A stretch of 25,188 nt of DNA from SXOA01 sp051004015 (GCA_051004015.1 JBPCKT010000091.1:1-25188); one strand, 5' to 3'; counted from the stretch's first letter, positions 1 to 8,345 are shown. The notes: generated from the letters alone by a model not told the origin. Numbers and translations: made by a program.

Positions 1-1
1 A

Positions 2-109
2 GAATGCCGTCGCATCCTGACTCGTTTCGAAAAGACGGCCAAGAACTACCTCGGCATGCTTAAAATGGCGTTTATCCAGCGATACTTAAAACTGATGACG
101 GTTTTATAG
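2..109 (+). pseudogene. IS5-like transposase, C-terminal end only
   Basis: The frame is open from the window edge and stops with TAG at 107-109, giving the last 35 residues of a protein. They contain ECRRILTRFEKTAKNYLG followed by a hydrophobic/basic tail. R-R-I-x-T-R-[FY]-[ED]-K followed by a Y-L region is the usual C-terminus of IS5/DDE_Tnp_1-type transposases, where the last helix follows the catalytic glutamate. The rest of the gene lies outside the window, so I cannot tell whether it is intact. It sits directly before other transposase debris, which marks this edge as an insertion-prone spot. The IS5-superfamily call rests on this short motif only. Confidence 0.6.
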
Positions 110-204
110 TTTTCCGACGGAGCCTAGTGACACGCTGTAACGGATTTGGTATCAACACTTTCGCAGTTCGGGAAGGAACCACGAGTTGCGGAAGGAGTAT
201 ATGC

Positions 205-720
205 ATGGATGCGAGTTTTCAGGAACGGGAATTTCAGGCGCGCAAGGCTGCGGTCCTGGAGGAATGCCAGCTGGCGCCGCAGGTCTTTGAGGACGTGGGG
301 TTGCGATGGGAGCAGTTGATGGAACCGTTCGTCAACAGTCTGGCGCATGGAGCAGGTCGGTCATGCCCAGACCTTCGTGCGCGGGCTGCTGTCGGACGTG
401 GAACATCGGAACGCGGGGTCGATAGCCTACCGCTTCGGCCAGGACCGGATGCCGTTGCAGTGGTTTATCGGCGTGTCGAAGTGGGATGACCAGCCGTTGC
501 GAGAGGAACTGACGCGACAGATTGCGTGTGACTTGGGAGACTCCGACGGCGTGCTGGTGTTCGATCAGCATGGCGGGAAGTTGCCGCATCGGTGGATCAC
601 CGGCGACGACGAAATGGGCCGTCCGTACTGGTTTCGCCGGGATTTGCAGCAGCGCGGCGAGCAATATCTGCTGGCTGTTCCTTCGAATTCTCGCATCCGC
701 GAACTGGAAGTGGAACCGCC
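205..720 (+). pseudogene. IS701-like transposase remnant (N-terminal and central parts)
   Basis: The ATG at 205 follows an AAGGAG ribosome site at 192-197. The first 47 residues (MDASFQEREFQARKAAVL and on) run in one frame, then the reading continues in another frame from about 345 (EQVGHAQTFVRGLLSDVEHRN, SIAYRFGQDRMPLQWFIG). This is the typical N-terminal region of IS701/DDE superfamily endonucleases. After GVLVFD the protein jumps straight to GKLPHRWITGDDEMGR. Family members have several tens of residues between these blocks, so an internal deletion removed part of the catalytic core. The block RRDLQQRGEQYLLAVPSN follows, and recognisable homology ends near 720. Frameshift plus deletion make it non-functional. 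Its C-terminal part is found just downstream on the opposite strand. Confidence 0.75.
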
Positions 721-731
721 GACGCGGAGTG

Positions 732-914
732 GAACCAGGTGGCGACCAACGAGAGCGTTTGATGATGTTGCCAACCCACCCAGTTGCGAACCTCGTAGTC
801 GCCCAGCCCGGCTTCGCTCTTGCAGCGCTGCAGGCACTCCTCGACGCGATGTTCGGCCTTGGCCACCCGCTCGAACTCCAGCAGGGCCTTCTCCAGTAAC
901 GCATCGAGAAGAAA
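732..914 (-). pseudogene. Inverted C-terminal fragment of the same IS701-like transposase
   Basis: Read on the minus strand, this segment encodes LEFERVAKAEHRVEECLQRC, then EAGLGDYEVRNWVGWQHHQ and LSLVATWF. That is the conserved C-terminal block of IS701-type transposases (RVEEC, K-x-E-A-G-L-x-D-Y, W-x-G-W-x-H-H). It is oriented opposite to the N-terminal part that ends about 12 bp away, so an inversion breakpoint lies between 720 and 732. No start codon in a normal context precedes it, and the frame closes at 915-917. It is debris, not a gene. Confidence 0.7.
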
Positions 915-1000
915 TCACGCAGAGGCCCAGAGACCGCAAAGGGGGCGAGCTGGGATGAAAATGGATGAACTGGAGCACCACCACCGGCAAACCGTCCCAA

Positions 1001-1029
1001 TTGTCCGATTGCACCCTGGCCGGTAGACT
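1001..1029 (+). promoter_or_regulatory. Candidate sigma70-type promoter for the zinc-ribbon gene
   Basis: TTGTCC (1001-1006) and TAGACT (1024-1029) are separated by exactly 17 bp and lie 44 bp before the ATG at 1074. Each hexamer matches the consensus at four of six positions. The spacing is ideal but the hexamers are weak, so this is only a candidate. Confidence 0.3.
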
Positions 1030-1073
1030 GGGGCAAATCAATCCGCCTAGCGCCCCAATTTCCAAGGTCCGCC

Positions 1074-1208
1074 ATGAAGACCCGTCCTCGCACCAAATTC
1101 ACCCGTGCGGTCAATTCCCGCCGCTGCCCCAAATGCGGCGCGAAAGTCAACAACCAGAAGGTCCGCTGCAAGAAGTGCAGCCAGGCCCTTACCCGCCCCA
1201 AGAAATAG
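1074..1208 (+). CDS. 44-aa zinc-ribbon protein
   Basis: A short frame from ATG 1074 to TAG 1206-1208. The product begins MKTRPRTKFTRAVNSRR and carries two CxxC knuckles, CPKC at residues 19-22 and CKKC at 32-35, about ten residues apart. This is the pattern of a treble-clef or zinc-ribbon Zn site. The protein is strongly basic (Lys/Arg at both ends), consistent with binding RNA, DNA or the ribosome, though no function can be assigned. It lies 16 bp before the LOR-domain gene on the same strand, so the two may be co-transcribed. Lysine and arginine content and the intact paired CxxC argue that it is real despite its size. Structural ribosomal proteins of similar size (L36, L33) do not match it. 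Confidence 0.6.
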   Translation: MKTRPRTKFTRAVNSRRCPKCGAKVNNQKVRCKKCSQALTRPKK

Positions 1209-1224
1209 GCCGCCGGAGTCGTTC

Positions 1225-1725
1225 ATGCGCTATGTCCTGAAACAGGATCTGTTTGCTTGGGGGGAAGATTTCGACATCTTCGATGAACAGGGGCAGGAGG
1301 TATACTTTGTGGATGGGGCCGGCATCGCCCTCCGCAACCAGCTCTCCTTTCAGGACATGCAGAAGCGGGAACTGGCGTACATTGCCCAGACCACGTTCTC
1401 CTGGGGGACCGAATACACGATCACCCAGGGGGGCAAATTGGTGGCCAAAGTCTCGCACCGAACGCTGGTCGAGAGCCGCTGCTGTTTTTTCATCGATGTT
1501 CCTGGTCCCGACGACCTCTGTGCCGATGGGGACTTTTACAACCACAACTATGCCTTCAAGCGGGGCGAAGACATCGTGGCCCGCTCCACCAAAGAGCCGC
1601 ACAGCCAAGGGTTCGGCGTCGATATTCCGACGGGAGAAGACCCAGTCCTCATCCTGTCCAGCGCCATCGTCATCGACCTCGTCACCCGCGACAGCGGCGG
1701 CGGCCGGCGCACTTTGTTCAATTAA
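1225..1725 (+). CDS. LURP-one-related (LOR)/YxjI-type protein
   Basis: The 166-residue product starts MRYVLKQDLFAWGEDFDIFD. The ATG at 1225 is preferred because the family begins with M-[RK]-Y-x-[LM]-K-Q; an open extension upstream overlaps the zinc-ribbon gene in another frame. Recognisable family blocks are G-x-E-V-[YF]-F-V-D-G near residue 30, LSFQDMQKRELAYI, the FSWGTEYTI strand, FFIDVPGPDD with GDFYNHNY in the second half, and GEDPVLILSSAIVIDLV at the end. These proteins have a tubby-like 12-stranded barrel around a central helix and are related to phospholipid scramblases. Their role in bacteria is unknown. Length is normal for the family. It is probably cytoplasmic, as there is no signal peptide. 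Confidence 0.85.
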   Translation: MRYVLKQDLFAWGEDFDIFDEQGQEVYFVDGAGIALRNQLSFQDMQKRELAYIAQTTFSWGTEYTITQGGKLVAKVSHRTLVESRCCFFIDVPGPDDLCADGDFYNHNYAFKRGEDIVARSTKEPHSQGFGVDIPTGEDPVLILSSAIVIDLVTRDSGGGRRTLFN

Positions 1726-1795
1726 TGTCGGTTCAGGAATGCCCCTGAACCAGGTGACATCCTCTCGCGTCTAGAAATTCAAATCCAAAACGTAC

Positions 1796-1872
<77 letters not shown>

Positions 1873-1881
1873 GTAGTGTTT

Positions 1882-1901
1882 GCTGGGACTTCAGACCCAG
1901 C
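1882..1901. repeat. Intergenic palindrome (GGGACTTCAG family), copy 1
   Basis: GCTGGGACTTCAGACCCAGC, arms GCTGGG/CCCAGC, lies 12 bp after tRNA-Val. It shares its core with two other copies at 2607 and 2654. It could act as a transcription terminator or as a REP-like dispersed element. Confidence 0.55.
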
Positions 1902-2038
1902 GCGTCCGCCCATTCCAGGCGAACCTCCATAGTATGCAGATAGACAGCGTCTTCGCCAACTGTTTTGGCACGGTGCTTGCTCAAGTAAAGATGCTTTGAC
2001 CTGCCACAGTCCCCAATTCACTTCGGAGGAAATGGATC

Positions 2039-2542
2039 ATGCGAAAAACCGAGACTTCTCGAGACAGTAACCCCGATCCCATCACGGGCGCTCCTGGTTC
2101 GCACCCCGTGGGTGCCGGCGTGGGCGCGGCCGCGGGTGGTCTGGCGGCAGGTGCTGCCTTGGGTGCAGTCGCGGGCCCCATCGGCGCCGTCGTGGGAGCG
2201 GTCGCCGGGGGAATCGCTGGCGGGTATGGTGGTAAAGCCGTCGGTGAATCCATCGATCCGACCGCGGAAGATGCGTATTGGCGGCAAAACCATACTTCCA
2301 GGCCCTACTTTCAGGCCGGCACCAGCTATGACGAGTATCGGCCTGCCTATCAATATGGCTGGGAGACTCGCGGCCGTTATGCTGAAGAGAGCTTTGAAAG
2401 CGTTGAGCCGGATCTGGAGCGAGACTGGCAAACGAGCCGCGGAAATTCCAGCTTGACCTGGGACCGGGCGAAACTCGCCGTACGCGACGCTTGGGATCGG
2501 ACCGGAAACGCTGTTTCTGGCGGTTCCAAGAAGCCACGCTGA
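2039..2542 (+). CDS. Glycine-zipper-domain protein
   Basis: A 167-residue product. ATG 2039 is placed by the GGAGGA at 2025-2030 (8-nt spacing); another ATG at 2032 is out of frame and too close. Residues 1-22 are hydrophilic. Residues 25-65 are a Gly/Ala-rich hydrophobic stretch with repeated G-A-x-x-G-x-x-A-G spacing (GAVAGPIGAVVGAVAGGIAGG), the glycine-zipper pattern of peptides that pack in membranes. The C-terminal 100 residues are polar and aromatic, with a Y-W-R-x-N-x-x-x-R-P-Y-F motif and D-R-A-K-L-A-V-R-D-A-W, known from many proteobacterial and planctomycete hypotheticals of this size. No signal peptide is evident. The function is unknown. A membrane-associated or stress-related role is only inference. 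Confidence 0.8.
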   Translation: MRKTETSRDSNPDPITGAPGSHPVGAGVGAAAGGLAAGAALGAVAGPIGAVVGAVAGGIAGGYGGKAVGESIDPTAEDAYWRQNHTSRPYFQAGTSYDEYRPAYQYGWETRGRYAEESFESVEPDLERDWQTSRGNSSLTWDRAKLAVRDAWDRTGNAVSGGSKKPR

Positions 2543-2606
2543 TTCGGTGAACGGTTAGGGGTCGCTAAGCGAACAACCTGAAGCGATTCCATCCAAGGCT
2601 TTCGTA

Positions 2607-2626
2607 GTGGGGACTTCAGTCCTCAC
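2607..2626. repeat. Intergenic palindrome, copy 2
   Basis: GTGGGGACTTCAGTCCTCAC is a near-perfect palindrome (GTGRGGACT arms with one G:T wobble). It shares the GGGACTTCAG core with copy 1. It lies 64 bp after the glycine-zipper gene. Confidence 0.55.
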
Positions 2627-2653
2627 CGCTCCTGGCTACCGGCAAATGGCCTT

Positions 2654-2673
2654 GCTGGGACTGATGTCCCAGC
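2654..2673. repeat. Intergenic palindrome, copy 3
   Basis: GCTGGGACTGATGTCCCAGC, with arms GCTGGGAC/GTCCCAGC and a TGAT loop, lies 28 bp after copy 2. The pair could terminate the upstream transcript before the DUF1592 gene begins. There is no U-run after the stem, so intrinsic termination is uncertain. Confidence 0.55.
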
Positions 2674-2701
2674 TACATGCTCACGGCATTCGCCCTGTCG
2701 C

Positions 2702-2707
2702 TATAAT
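2702..2707 (+). promoter_or_regulatory. Consensus -10 box upstream of the DUF1592 gene
   Basis: A perfect TATAAT hexamer lies 48 bp before the ATG at 2756. No good -35 hexamer lies 16-18 bp upstream, so promoter strength cannot be judged. The start at 2756 has GGGAGAG at 2742-2748 as ribosome site. Confidence 0.35.
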
Positions 2708-2755
2708 GTGTCCTGAGGATTCCTCCTCAAGCCGCATCATTGGGAGAGACCGCGA

Positions 2756-5700
2756 ATGTCCGTGCCAGTTGTCCTGCGACCGTTTCTGTGGGCTGCGCTG
2801 GTGGCGGCCTCTCCGCAAGTTCATGCCGCTGAACCGGAAGCAAAAGGGCTGGAAAAGACCTACGCCGGCGAAATCCGTCCTTTGATCGTTAGTTATTGCC
2901 AGAAGTGCCATTCGGGGGACCGCATCGAGGCGGAGGTTGACCTGGCGGCCATTGGAACCTGGGCCGATGTTCGCAAACAGCCCGAAACCTGGCAAAAGGT
3001 CGGCCAGATGCTCGAAAGCGGCCAGATGCCGCCGAAAGACGAGCGCCAGCCGACGGCAGCGGAGCGGAAAAAACTGGAAAACTGGGTCCGCGGCTATCTG
3101 ACCATGGAAGCGAAGTCTCGTGCTGGGGATCCCGGGCGAGTGGTGCTGCGGCGGCTGAGCAATACGGAATATACCTTCACGCTGCGGGACTTGACCGGCG
3201 TGGCTTCACTCGACCCAGCGAAGGAATTCCCGGTCGATGGCGCAGCGGGGGAAGGGTTCACGAATACGGGCAGCGCTCTGGTCATGTCACCGGCGCTGGT
3301 CACAAAATACCTTGATGCCGCCAAAGGCATCGCGGACCACGCGGTCCTACTGCCGGATGGCTTTGTCTTCTCGCCGAATGCCACCCGGCGCGACTGGACG
3401 AACGACAAGCTCGCGGAGATTCGGGCCTTCTATCGCCCGTTCACCGACGCCAGCGGCGGCGACAAAGTGAACCTGCAAGGCATCGTCTTCGATACCAACG
3501 AAGGAGGCCGGCTGCCGCTGGAAAAGTATCTGCTGGCCACGCTCGCCGAGCGGGAGCGGCTGGTCAAGGACATAAAGAATGTTGAAGTGGTGGCCCGTGA
3601 ACGGAACCTGAATGCCAAATATCTCGGCACGCTCTGGAACAGCCTCACCAGCAAAGAGCCGTCGATGCTTCTCACTCCGCTTCGCTCCCGCTGGCAAGCG
3701 GCCAAGGTGGCGGACGCCCCAGCGCTCACGGTGGAAGTCGCAGCCTGGCAAAAATCGCTGTTCAAATTCGGCAGCGTGGGGCATATCGGCAAAGTCGGCG
3801 GACCCAAGCGGTGGCTCGAACCGGTCAGCCCGCTGGTGGCTCAGCAAGAGGTGCGATTCAAGTTTCCTCCCCCCAGCCCGTCCGGTGAAGTTACCATCAC
3901 GCTCGTCACTTCCGACGCCGGTGATGGGAACGACCATGACTTCGCCATCTGGCAGAACCCGCGCATCGTCGCCCCCGGCTGGCCGGATTTGCCGCTGCGG
4001 AATGTGCGCCATGTGATAAACGCGTTGACGGCACGCCGGGACCGAATTCTGGGCTCAACCGCGAAGTATCTCACCGCAGCGGACGAAGCTGCTGCCGCTC
4101 AAGGAAAGGGCTCCGCCGACGAACTCGCGAAAAAACACGGCTTGGAGGCTGATGCGTTCGCGGCCTGGCTCGATTATCTGGGCATCGGCTCGGGTGGGAA
4201 TGTCGAGGTAACTGGCCACTTCACGAACAAGCTCACCAGCGGGGGAGGCTATGAATTTGTCAAAGGCTGGGGAGTCAACGAGACGCCCCAACTGGTAGCC
4301 AATTCGTCCGACAAGCACGTCCGCATCCCCGGCAACATGAAGCCGCATGGCGTGGCAGTGCATCCTTCCCCCACTCTGCGAGCGGCCGCGGGTTGGAAGA
4401 GCCCGATGACGGCGAAGTTGCGGATCGAAGGAGCAGTTACGCATGCCCATCCCGAATGCGGCAACGGCGTCACCTGGCTGGTGGAATTGCGCCGCGGCTC
4501 GACCCGGCAGCGGCTAGCCACCGGCACCGCCCAGGGAAACAAGGAGTTCAAGTTTGGCCCGCTGGAGAATGTGGCGGTGCAGACCGGCGATGTGATTTCG
4601 CTCCTCATCGGCCCGCGCGACGGCAATCATGCCTGCGACCTGACGGCCATTGACCTGAGGCTCACCACATCCGAGGAGAAAGAATCGGAGCGAAAGAGCT
4701 GGGATTTGGCGGCCGATGTTTCCGGCGATATTCTCGCCGACAATCCCCACGCGGACCGCTATGGAACCCAGGTGTGGCATTTCTATACCGAGCCTGAAGG
4801 TCCGACCGCAACCTCAGCCGTCATTCCCGCCGGCTCGCTCCTTTCCAAATGGCAAAACGCCAAGGGAGCCGACGCTCGCAAAGCCGCGGCCGATGAAGTT
4901 CAGAAGCTGTTGACGGGCAAAACGCCGGACGCGAGCGATGCCTCGAATGCATCTCTCTATCAGCAACTGCGGGCGAGCGGCGGACCGCTGTTGGGGGGAA
5001 TCCTGCGGTCCCTTTCCGGCGGTAAGATTGAAACAGCACCCGAACCCGCCGAGAAAACTGCGGCGGCTGCCACTGAATGGGGTCTCGACCCAGTACTTTT
5101 TGGCAAACATCCCGCCGGCGGCCAGATAGATGCCGCCAACCTCTGTGTCCAGGCACCGTCGGTCCTCGAAATCCGCCTTCCCGCCGACCTCGTCGAAGGC
5201 TGCGAGCTGGTCACGTCTGGCGTGCTCGAACCAAAGTCTGGCGCGGAAGGAAGCATTCAACTGCAAGTCCTCAGCGGCAAAGCGCCGGTGGGAAGTGGTC
5301 TCAAACCCGCTGAAGTCAACGTGACCCAAGTCGGCGGCCAATGGACGTCGGACAATCGCCGCACTTCGTTCGCCGCGCCGATTCTCGTGAGCGATGGAAG
5401 CCAGGCCCGCACGCGGATCGAAGCCAGTTTCGAGGAATTCCGCCAGTTGTTTCCCGCCGCGCTGTGCTACACAAAAATCGTCCCCGTCGATGAGGTCGTC
5501 ACGCTCACGCTGTATTATCGTGAAGACGACCACTTGATGCGGCTGATGCTGACGGAGGCGGAGCAAAAGCGGCTGGATAAGCTCTGGGAAGAGCTGCACT
5601 ATATCAGCCAGGATGCGCTGACGCTGGTCGATGCTCTGGAGCAGCTCATTCAGTACGCCACGCAAGACGCTGATCCCAAAGTATTCGAGCCTCTGCGCGA

Positions 5701-7012
5701 GCCTTTCGCCGACCGGGCCGCCTCCTATCGCCAGCGGCTCATCGACACCGAGCCGAGGCACCTGGAGTCGCTGCTGGCGTTCGCGAGCCAGACCTATCGC
5801 CGGCCGCTCGCGGAAGTGGAATCCAAGGAACTGAGAAGTCTTTACGCGCGACTGCGCGAGCAGGAGATTCCGCACGAAGATGCCTTCCGCCTCACTCTCG
5901 CGCGGATTCTCGTTTCGCCGGCATTCCTCTATCGCATTGAAAAGCCAGGTCCCGGCGCGGGCCAAAGCCCTGTTTCCGATTTTGAGCTCGCCAGCCGGCT
6001 CAGCTACTTCCTTTGGTCGTCTCAACCGGATGAAGAGCTGCGGCAACTTGCCGCTTCCGGCCAACTCAAAGACCCCGAAGTTTTGCGGGCACAGACCCGG
6101 CGGATGCTCAATGACGCCAAGACTCGGCGGCTGGCGACGGAGTTCGCCTGCCAGTGGCTGCACATTCATGACTTCGACCATCTGGACGAGAAGAGCGAGC
6201 GGCACTTCCCCACGTTTGTCGGCCTCCGCGGGGCGATGTATGAGGAATCAATCCAGTTCTTTACCGACCTCTTTCAGAACGACGGCTCGGTGACGGGAAT
6301 TCTGGATGCGGATTACACATTTCTCAACGAGGACCTGGCGAAGCATTACGGCATCGCGGGCGTTCAAGGTGCCGAGTGGCGGCGCGTCGACGGGGTGAAA
6401 AAGTCCGGCCGCGGCGGAATTCTCGCCCAGGCCACAACACTGGCAACGCAATCTGGCGCCTCGCGGACAAGCCCGATTCTCCGCGGCAACTGGATCAGCG
6501 AAGTCCTGCTCGGCGAGCGGCTACCGCGTCCGCCCAAAGGAGTTCCCGTTCTGCCCGAAGACGAAACGGCGACCGCCGGACTCACCGTGCGGCAGCTTGT
6601 TGAAAAGCACACGAGCGACGAAAAATGCTCGGTCTGTCACAAACGGATTGACCCCTTCGGCTTCTCGCTCGAGGGTTTTGACGCCATCGGTCGCCTCCGC
6701 CAGAAGGACCTCGGCGACCGGCCGATTGATACGCGCGTGAAAGCCATGGACGGCGCGGAGTTCGAGGGGCTCGACGGCCTGCGTAAGTATCTGCTCACCA
6801 CGCGGCGCGAAGCGTTCGTCCGCCAGTTCTGCAAGAAGCTCCTGGGCTATTCCCTCGGCCGCTCGGTGCAGCTCTCCGACGAGCCACTGCTGACCGAAAT
6901 GCAAACCGAGTTGAAGGCCAAGAATTACAGCGTCCTTGCCGCCGTCGACTTAATCATTCAGAGCCGTCAGTTCCGCGAGATACGGGGGCGGGAAACGGCG
7001 TATAATGAGTGA
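2756..7012 (+). CDS. DUF1592/DUF1587/DUF1595/DUF1588/DUF1585 cytochrome-type protein, 1418 aa
   Basis: A large exported planctomycete protein. Residues 1-24 are a signal peptide (LWAALVAASPQVHA, cut near AEPEA). Residues 48-52 are a heme-type CQKCH (planctomycete cytochrome c region). A DUF1587-like region (RVVLRRLSNTEYTFTLRDLTG) begins near 126. The C-terminal domains follow in the usual order: DUF1595 at about 1002-1063, DUF1592 at 1072-1200 (SRLSYFLWSSQPDEEL), DUF1588 at 1219-1315 with its own C-x-x-C-H (CSVCHKRIDPFGFSLEGFD), and DUF1585 at 1334-1411. The usual family length is about 750-900 residues. Here a segment of several hundred residues lies between DUF1587 and DUF1595, rich in beta-type sequence and without a domain I can name. 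Its stop overlaps the start of the DUF1552 gene by 8 bp, the standard partner arrangement. The substrate is unknown; a role in oxidative breakdown of complex polymers at the cell surface is often proposed. Confidence 0.93.
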   Translation: MSVPVVLRPFLWAALVAASPQVHAAEPEAKGLEKTYAGEIRPLIVSYCQKCHSGDRIEAEVDLAAIGTWADVRKQPETWQKVGQMLESGQMPPKDERQPTAAERKKLENWVRGYLTMEAKSRAGDPGRVVLRRLSNTEYTFTLRDLTGVASLDPAKEFPVDGAAGEGFTNTGSALVMSPALVTKYLDAAKGIADHAVLLPDGFVFSPNATRRDWTNDKLAEIRAFYRPFTDASGGDKVNLQGIVFDTNEGGRLPLEKYLLATLAERERLVKDIKNVEVVARERNLNAKYLGTLWNSLTSKEPSMLLTPLRSRWQAAKVADAPALTVEVAAWQKSLFKFGSVGHIGKVGGPKRWLEPVSPLVAQQEVRFKFPPPSPSGEVTITLVTSDAGDGNDHDFAIWQNPRIVAPGWPDLPLRNVRHVINALTARRDRILGSTAKYLTAADEAAAAQGKGSADELAKKHGLEADAFAAWLDYLGIGSGGNVEVTGHFTNKLTSGGGYEFVKGWGVNETPQLVANSSDKHVRIPGNMKPHGVAVHPSPTLRAAAGWKSPMTAKLRIEGAVTHAHPECGNGVTWLVELRRGSTRQRLATGTAQGNKEFKFGPLENVAVQTGDVISLLIGPRDGNHACDLTAIDLRLTTSEEKESERKSWDLAADVSGDILADNPHADRYGTQVWHFYTEPEGPTATSAVIPAGSLLSKWQNAKGADARKAAADEVQKLLTGKTPDASDASNASLYQQLRASGGPLLGGILRSLSGGKIETAPEPAEKTAAAATEWGLDPVLFGKHPAGGQIDAANLCVQAPSVLEIRLPADLVEGCELVTSGVLEPKSGAEGSIQLQVLSGKAPVGSGLKPAEVNVTQVGGQWTSDNRRTSFAAPILVSDGSQARTRIEASFEEFRQLFPAALCYTKIVPVDEVVTLTLYYREDDHLMRLMLTEAEQKRLDKLWEELHYISQDALTLVDALEQLIQYATQDADPKVFEPLREPFADRAASYRQRLIDTEPRHLESLLAFASQTYRRPLAEVESKELRSLYARLREQEIPHEDAFRLTLARILVSPAFLYRIEKPGPGAGQSPVSDFELASRLSYFLWSSQPDEELRQLAASGQLKDPEVLRAQTRRMLNDAKTRRLATEFACQWLHIHDFDHLDEKSERHFPTFVGLRGAMYEESIQFFTDLFQNDGSVTGILDADYTFLNEDLAKHYGIAGVQGAEWRRVDGVKKSGRGGILAQATTLATQSGASRTSPILRGNWISEVLLGERLPRPPKGVPVLPEDETATAGLTVRQLVEKHTSDEKCSVCHKRIDPFGFSLEGFDAIGRLRQKDLGDRPIDTRVKAMDGAEFEGLDGLRKYLLTTRREAFVRQFCKKLLGYSLGRSVQLSDEPLLTEMQTELKAKNYSVLAAVDLIIQSRQFREIRGRETAYNE

Positions 7013-8345
7013 CTCCACCATTTCGAAACCGAAATCGTCCATGCTGACTCACCACTTCTCTCGTCGCACCATGCTCCGCGGCCTCGGCGTCACCATGGCC
7101 TTGCCGTGGCTGGAATCGCTGCCGGTCTGGGGAGACGAACCGGCGAAGAACCAGAAATCGAGCGAAGCGCCGGTCCGCCTCGCGGTGCTGTTTTCGGGAA
7201 ACGGCTTTCACAGCAAGGAATGGTGGGTGAAGGGGGAAGGGAAAAACATGGAGCTGGGGCAGGTGCTCGCTCCGCTCAAGGATTTCCGCGAGAAGCTCCT
7301 CTTCATCAGCGGGCTCTACAATGAGCAGGCGCTCAAGGGAAACATTCACAGTTCGCAGACGGGAAACCTGCTGTCGGGCGCTCCGCTCGCTTCGGGGGGA
7401 GATATCCGTTCGGGCACCAGCGTCGATCAACTGCTCTCGCAGACGTACGGCCGTTCCACTAAGGTCCCGAGCCTGGTGCTGGGATGCGAGAAATCCAATC
7501 CATCCGTCCACAAGAACTATTCGATGCTCTACAGCTCGCATATTTCTTGGACTTCACCAACGACCCCGACTCCGCTGGAGCTTTATCCCGCCCTCGCGTT
7601 CGACCGGCTGTTCAAGGACGAAGTGCAGAAGGGAGACAAGAGCGTCCTTGATGCAGTCATCGCCGACGCCAGCGATCTCCGCCGCCAGATCAGCAGCACG
7701 GATCAGCGGAAGCTGGACGAATACCTGGACAGCGTGCGAGACGTCGAGCAGCGCATCGAGAACGCCGGCAAGAAGGGAGAATTGCAAGGCTGGCGGCCGA
7801 CGCTCGACAAGCCGAACATGGAGCGCCCGCCGGACGGGATTCCTCAAAACGTCGCCGACCACATGCGTCTCATGTGCGATATCCTCGTGCTCGGCTTCCA
7901 GACGGACACCACGCGGATCACCACGCTCAAGCTCAATAACGACCATTCGTCGCTCCGCTTCCCGCACCTGGGCGTCGATTACATGATCCATCATCTGCTG
8001 TCGCATTCGGATACGGCGGACTGGCTGAAGGTGAACCAGTTCTTCCTGGAGCAGGTGGCCTACATCGCCCGCAAGCTCGATGCGATTCAGGAAGGGGAGC
8101 GGACGCTGCTCGATAACTCGATGCTGATGTACTGCTCCAGCATGATGACCGGCAGCCACGACGCGACGCAGCTTCCCATCGTGATGCTCGGCCGCGGGGG
8201 CGGGCGGATTCAGACGGGCAAGTCCCTTAACTATCGAGACAAGACCAATCGCCAGGCCTGCCGTCTGTACCTCTCGATGATGGACAAGATGCAAGTCCGT
8301 CCCGGCAAGTTTGGGGACGCCGCGGAGCCCCTCGACGAGGTTTAG
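7005..8345 (+). CDS. DUF1552 protein, Tat-exported
   Basis: A 446-residue product starting inside the 3' end of the DUF1592 gene (8-bp overlap, ATG 7005), which implies translational coupling. A second ATG at 7041 is also possible and would remove 12 residues ahead of the Tat motif. The N-terminus carries SRRTMLRGLG, a twin-arginine signal, then a hydrophobic stretch ending in LPWLESLPVWG. The mature part shows DUF1552 features: RLAVLFSGNGFHSKEWWV near residue 57, the SGLYNEQ segment, GTSVDQLLSQ, and LDAVIADASDLRRQISSTDQ with LDEYLDSVRDVEQRI. DUF1552 proteins are nearly always encoded beside DUF1592 proteins in Planctomycetes and Verrucomicrobia, and the pair is thought to work together outside the cytoplasm. 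The activity is unknown. Its stop overlaps the stop of the convergent SDR gene by 3-4 bp. Confidence 0.93.
   Translation: MSDSTISKPKSSMLTHHFSRRTMLRGLGVTMALPWLESLPVWGDEPAKNQKSSEAPVRLAVLFSGNGFHSKEWWVKGEGKNMELGQVLAPLKDFREKLLFISGLYNEQALKGNIHSSQTGNLLSGAPLASGGDIRSGTSVDQLLSQTYGRSTKVPSLVLGCEKSNPSVHKNYSMLYSSHISWTSPTTPTPLELYPALAFDRLFKDEVQKGDKSVLDAVIADASDLRRQISSTDQRKLDEYLDSVRDVEQRIENAGKKGELQGWRPTLDKPNMERPPDGIPQNVADHMRLMCDILVLGFQTDTTRITTLKLNNDHSSLRFPHLGVDYMIHHLLSHSDTADWLKVNQFFLEQVAYIARKLDAIQEGERTLLDNSMLMYCSSMMTGSHDATQLPIVMLGRGGGRIQTGKSLNYRDKTNRQACRLYLSMMDKMQVRPGKFGDAAEPLDEV

Noticed and set aside
332..1201. Minus-strand open frame of 289 codons across the transposase debris and zinc-ribbon gene
   Set aside because: It has no similarity to any family and runs across the broken transposase and the zinc-ribbon gene. 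It is better explained as high-GC noise.
4814..6205. Long minus-strand open frame antisense to the DUF1592 gene
   Set aside because: It lies wholly inside a gene with clear domains, has no ribosome site, and its composition (Arg/Leu/Gly-rich, no recognisable motif) is what a high-GC antisense frame gives.
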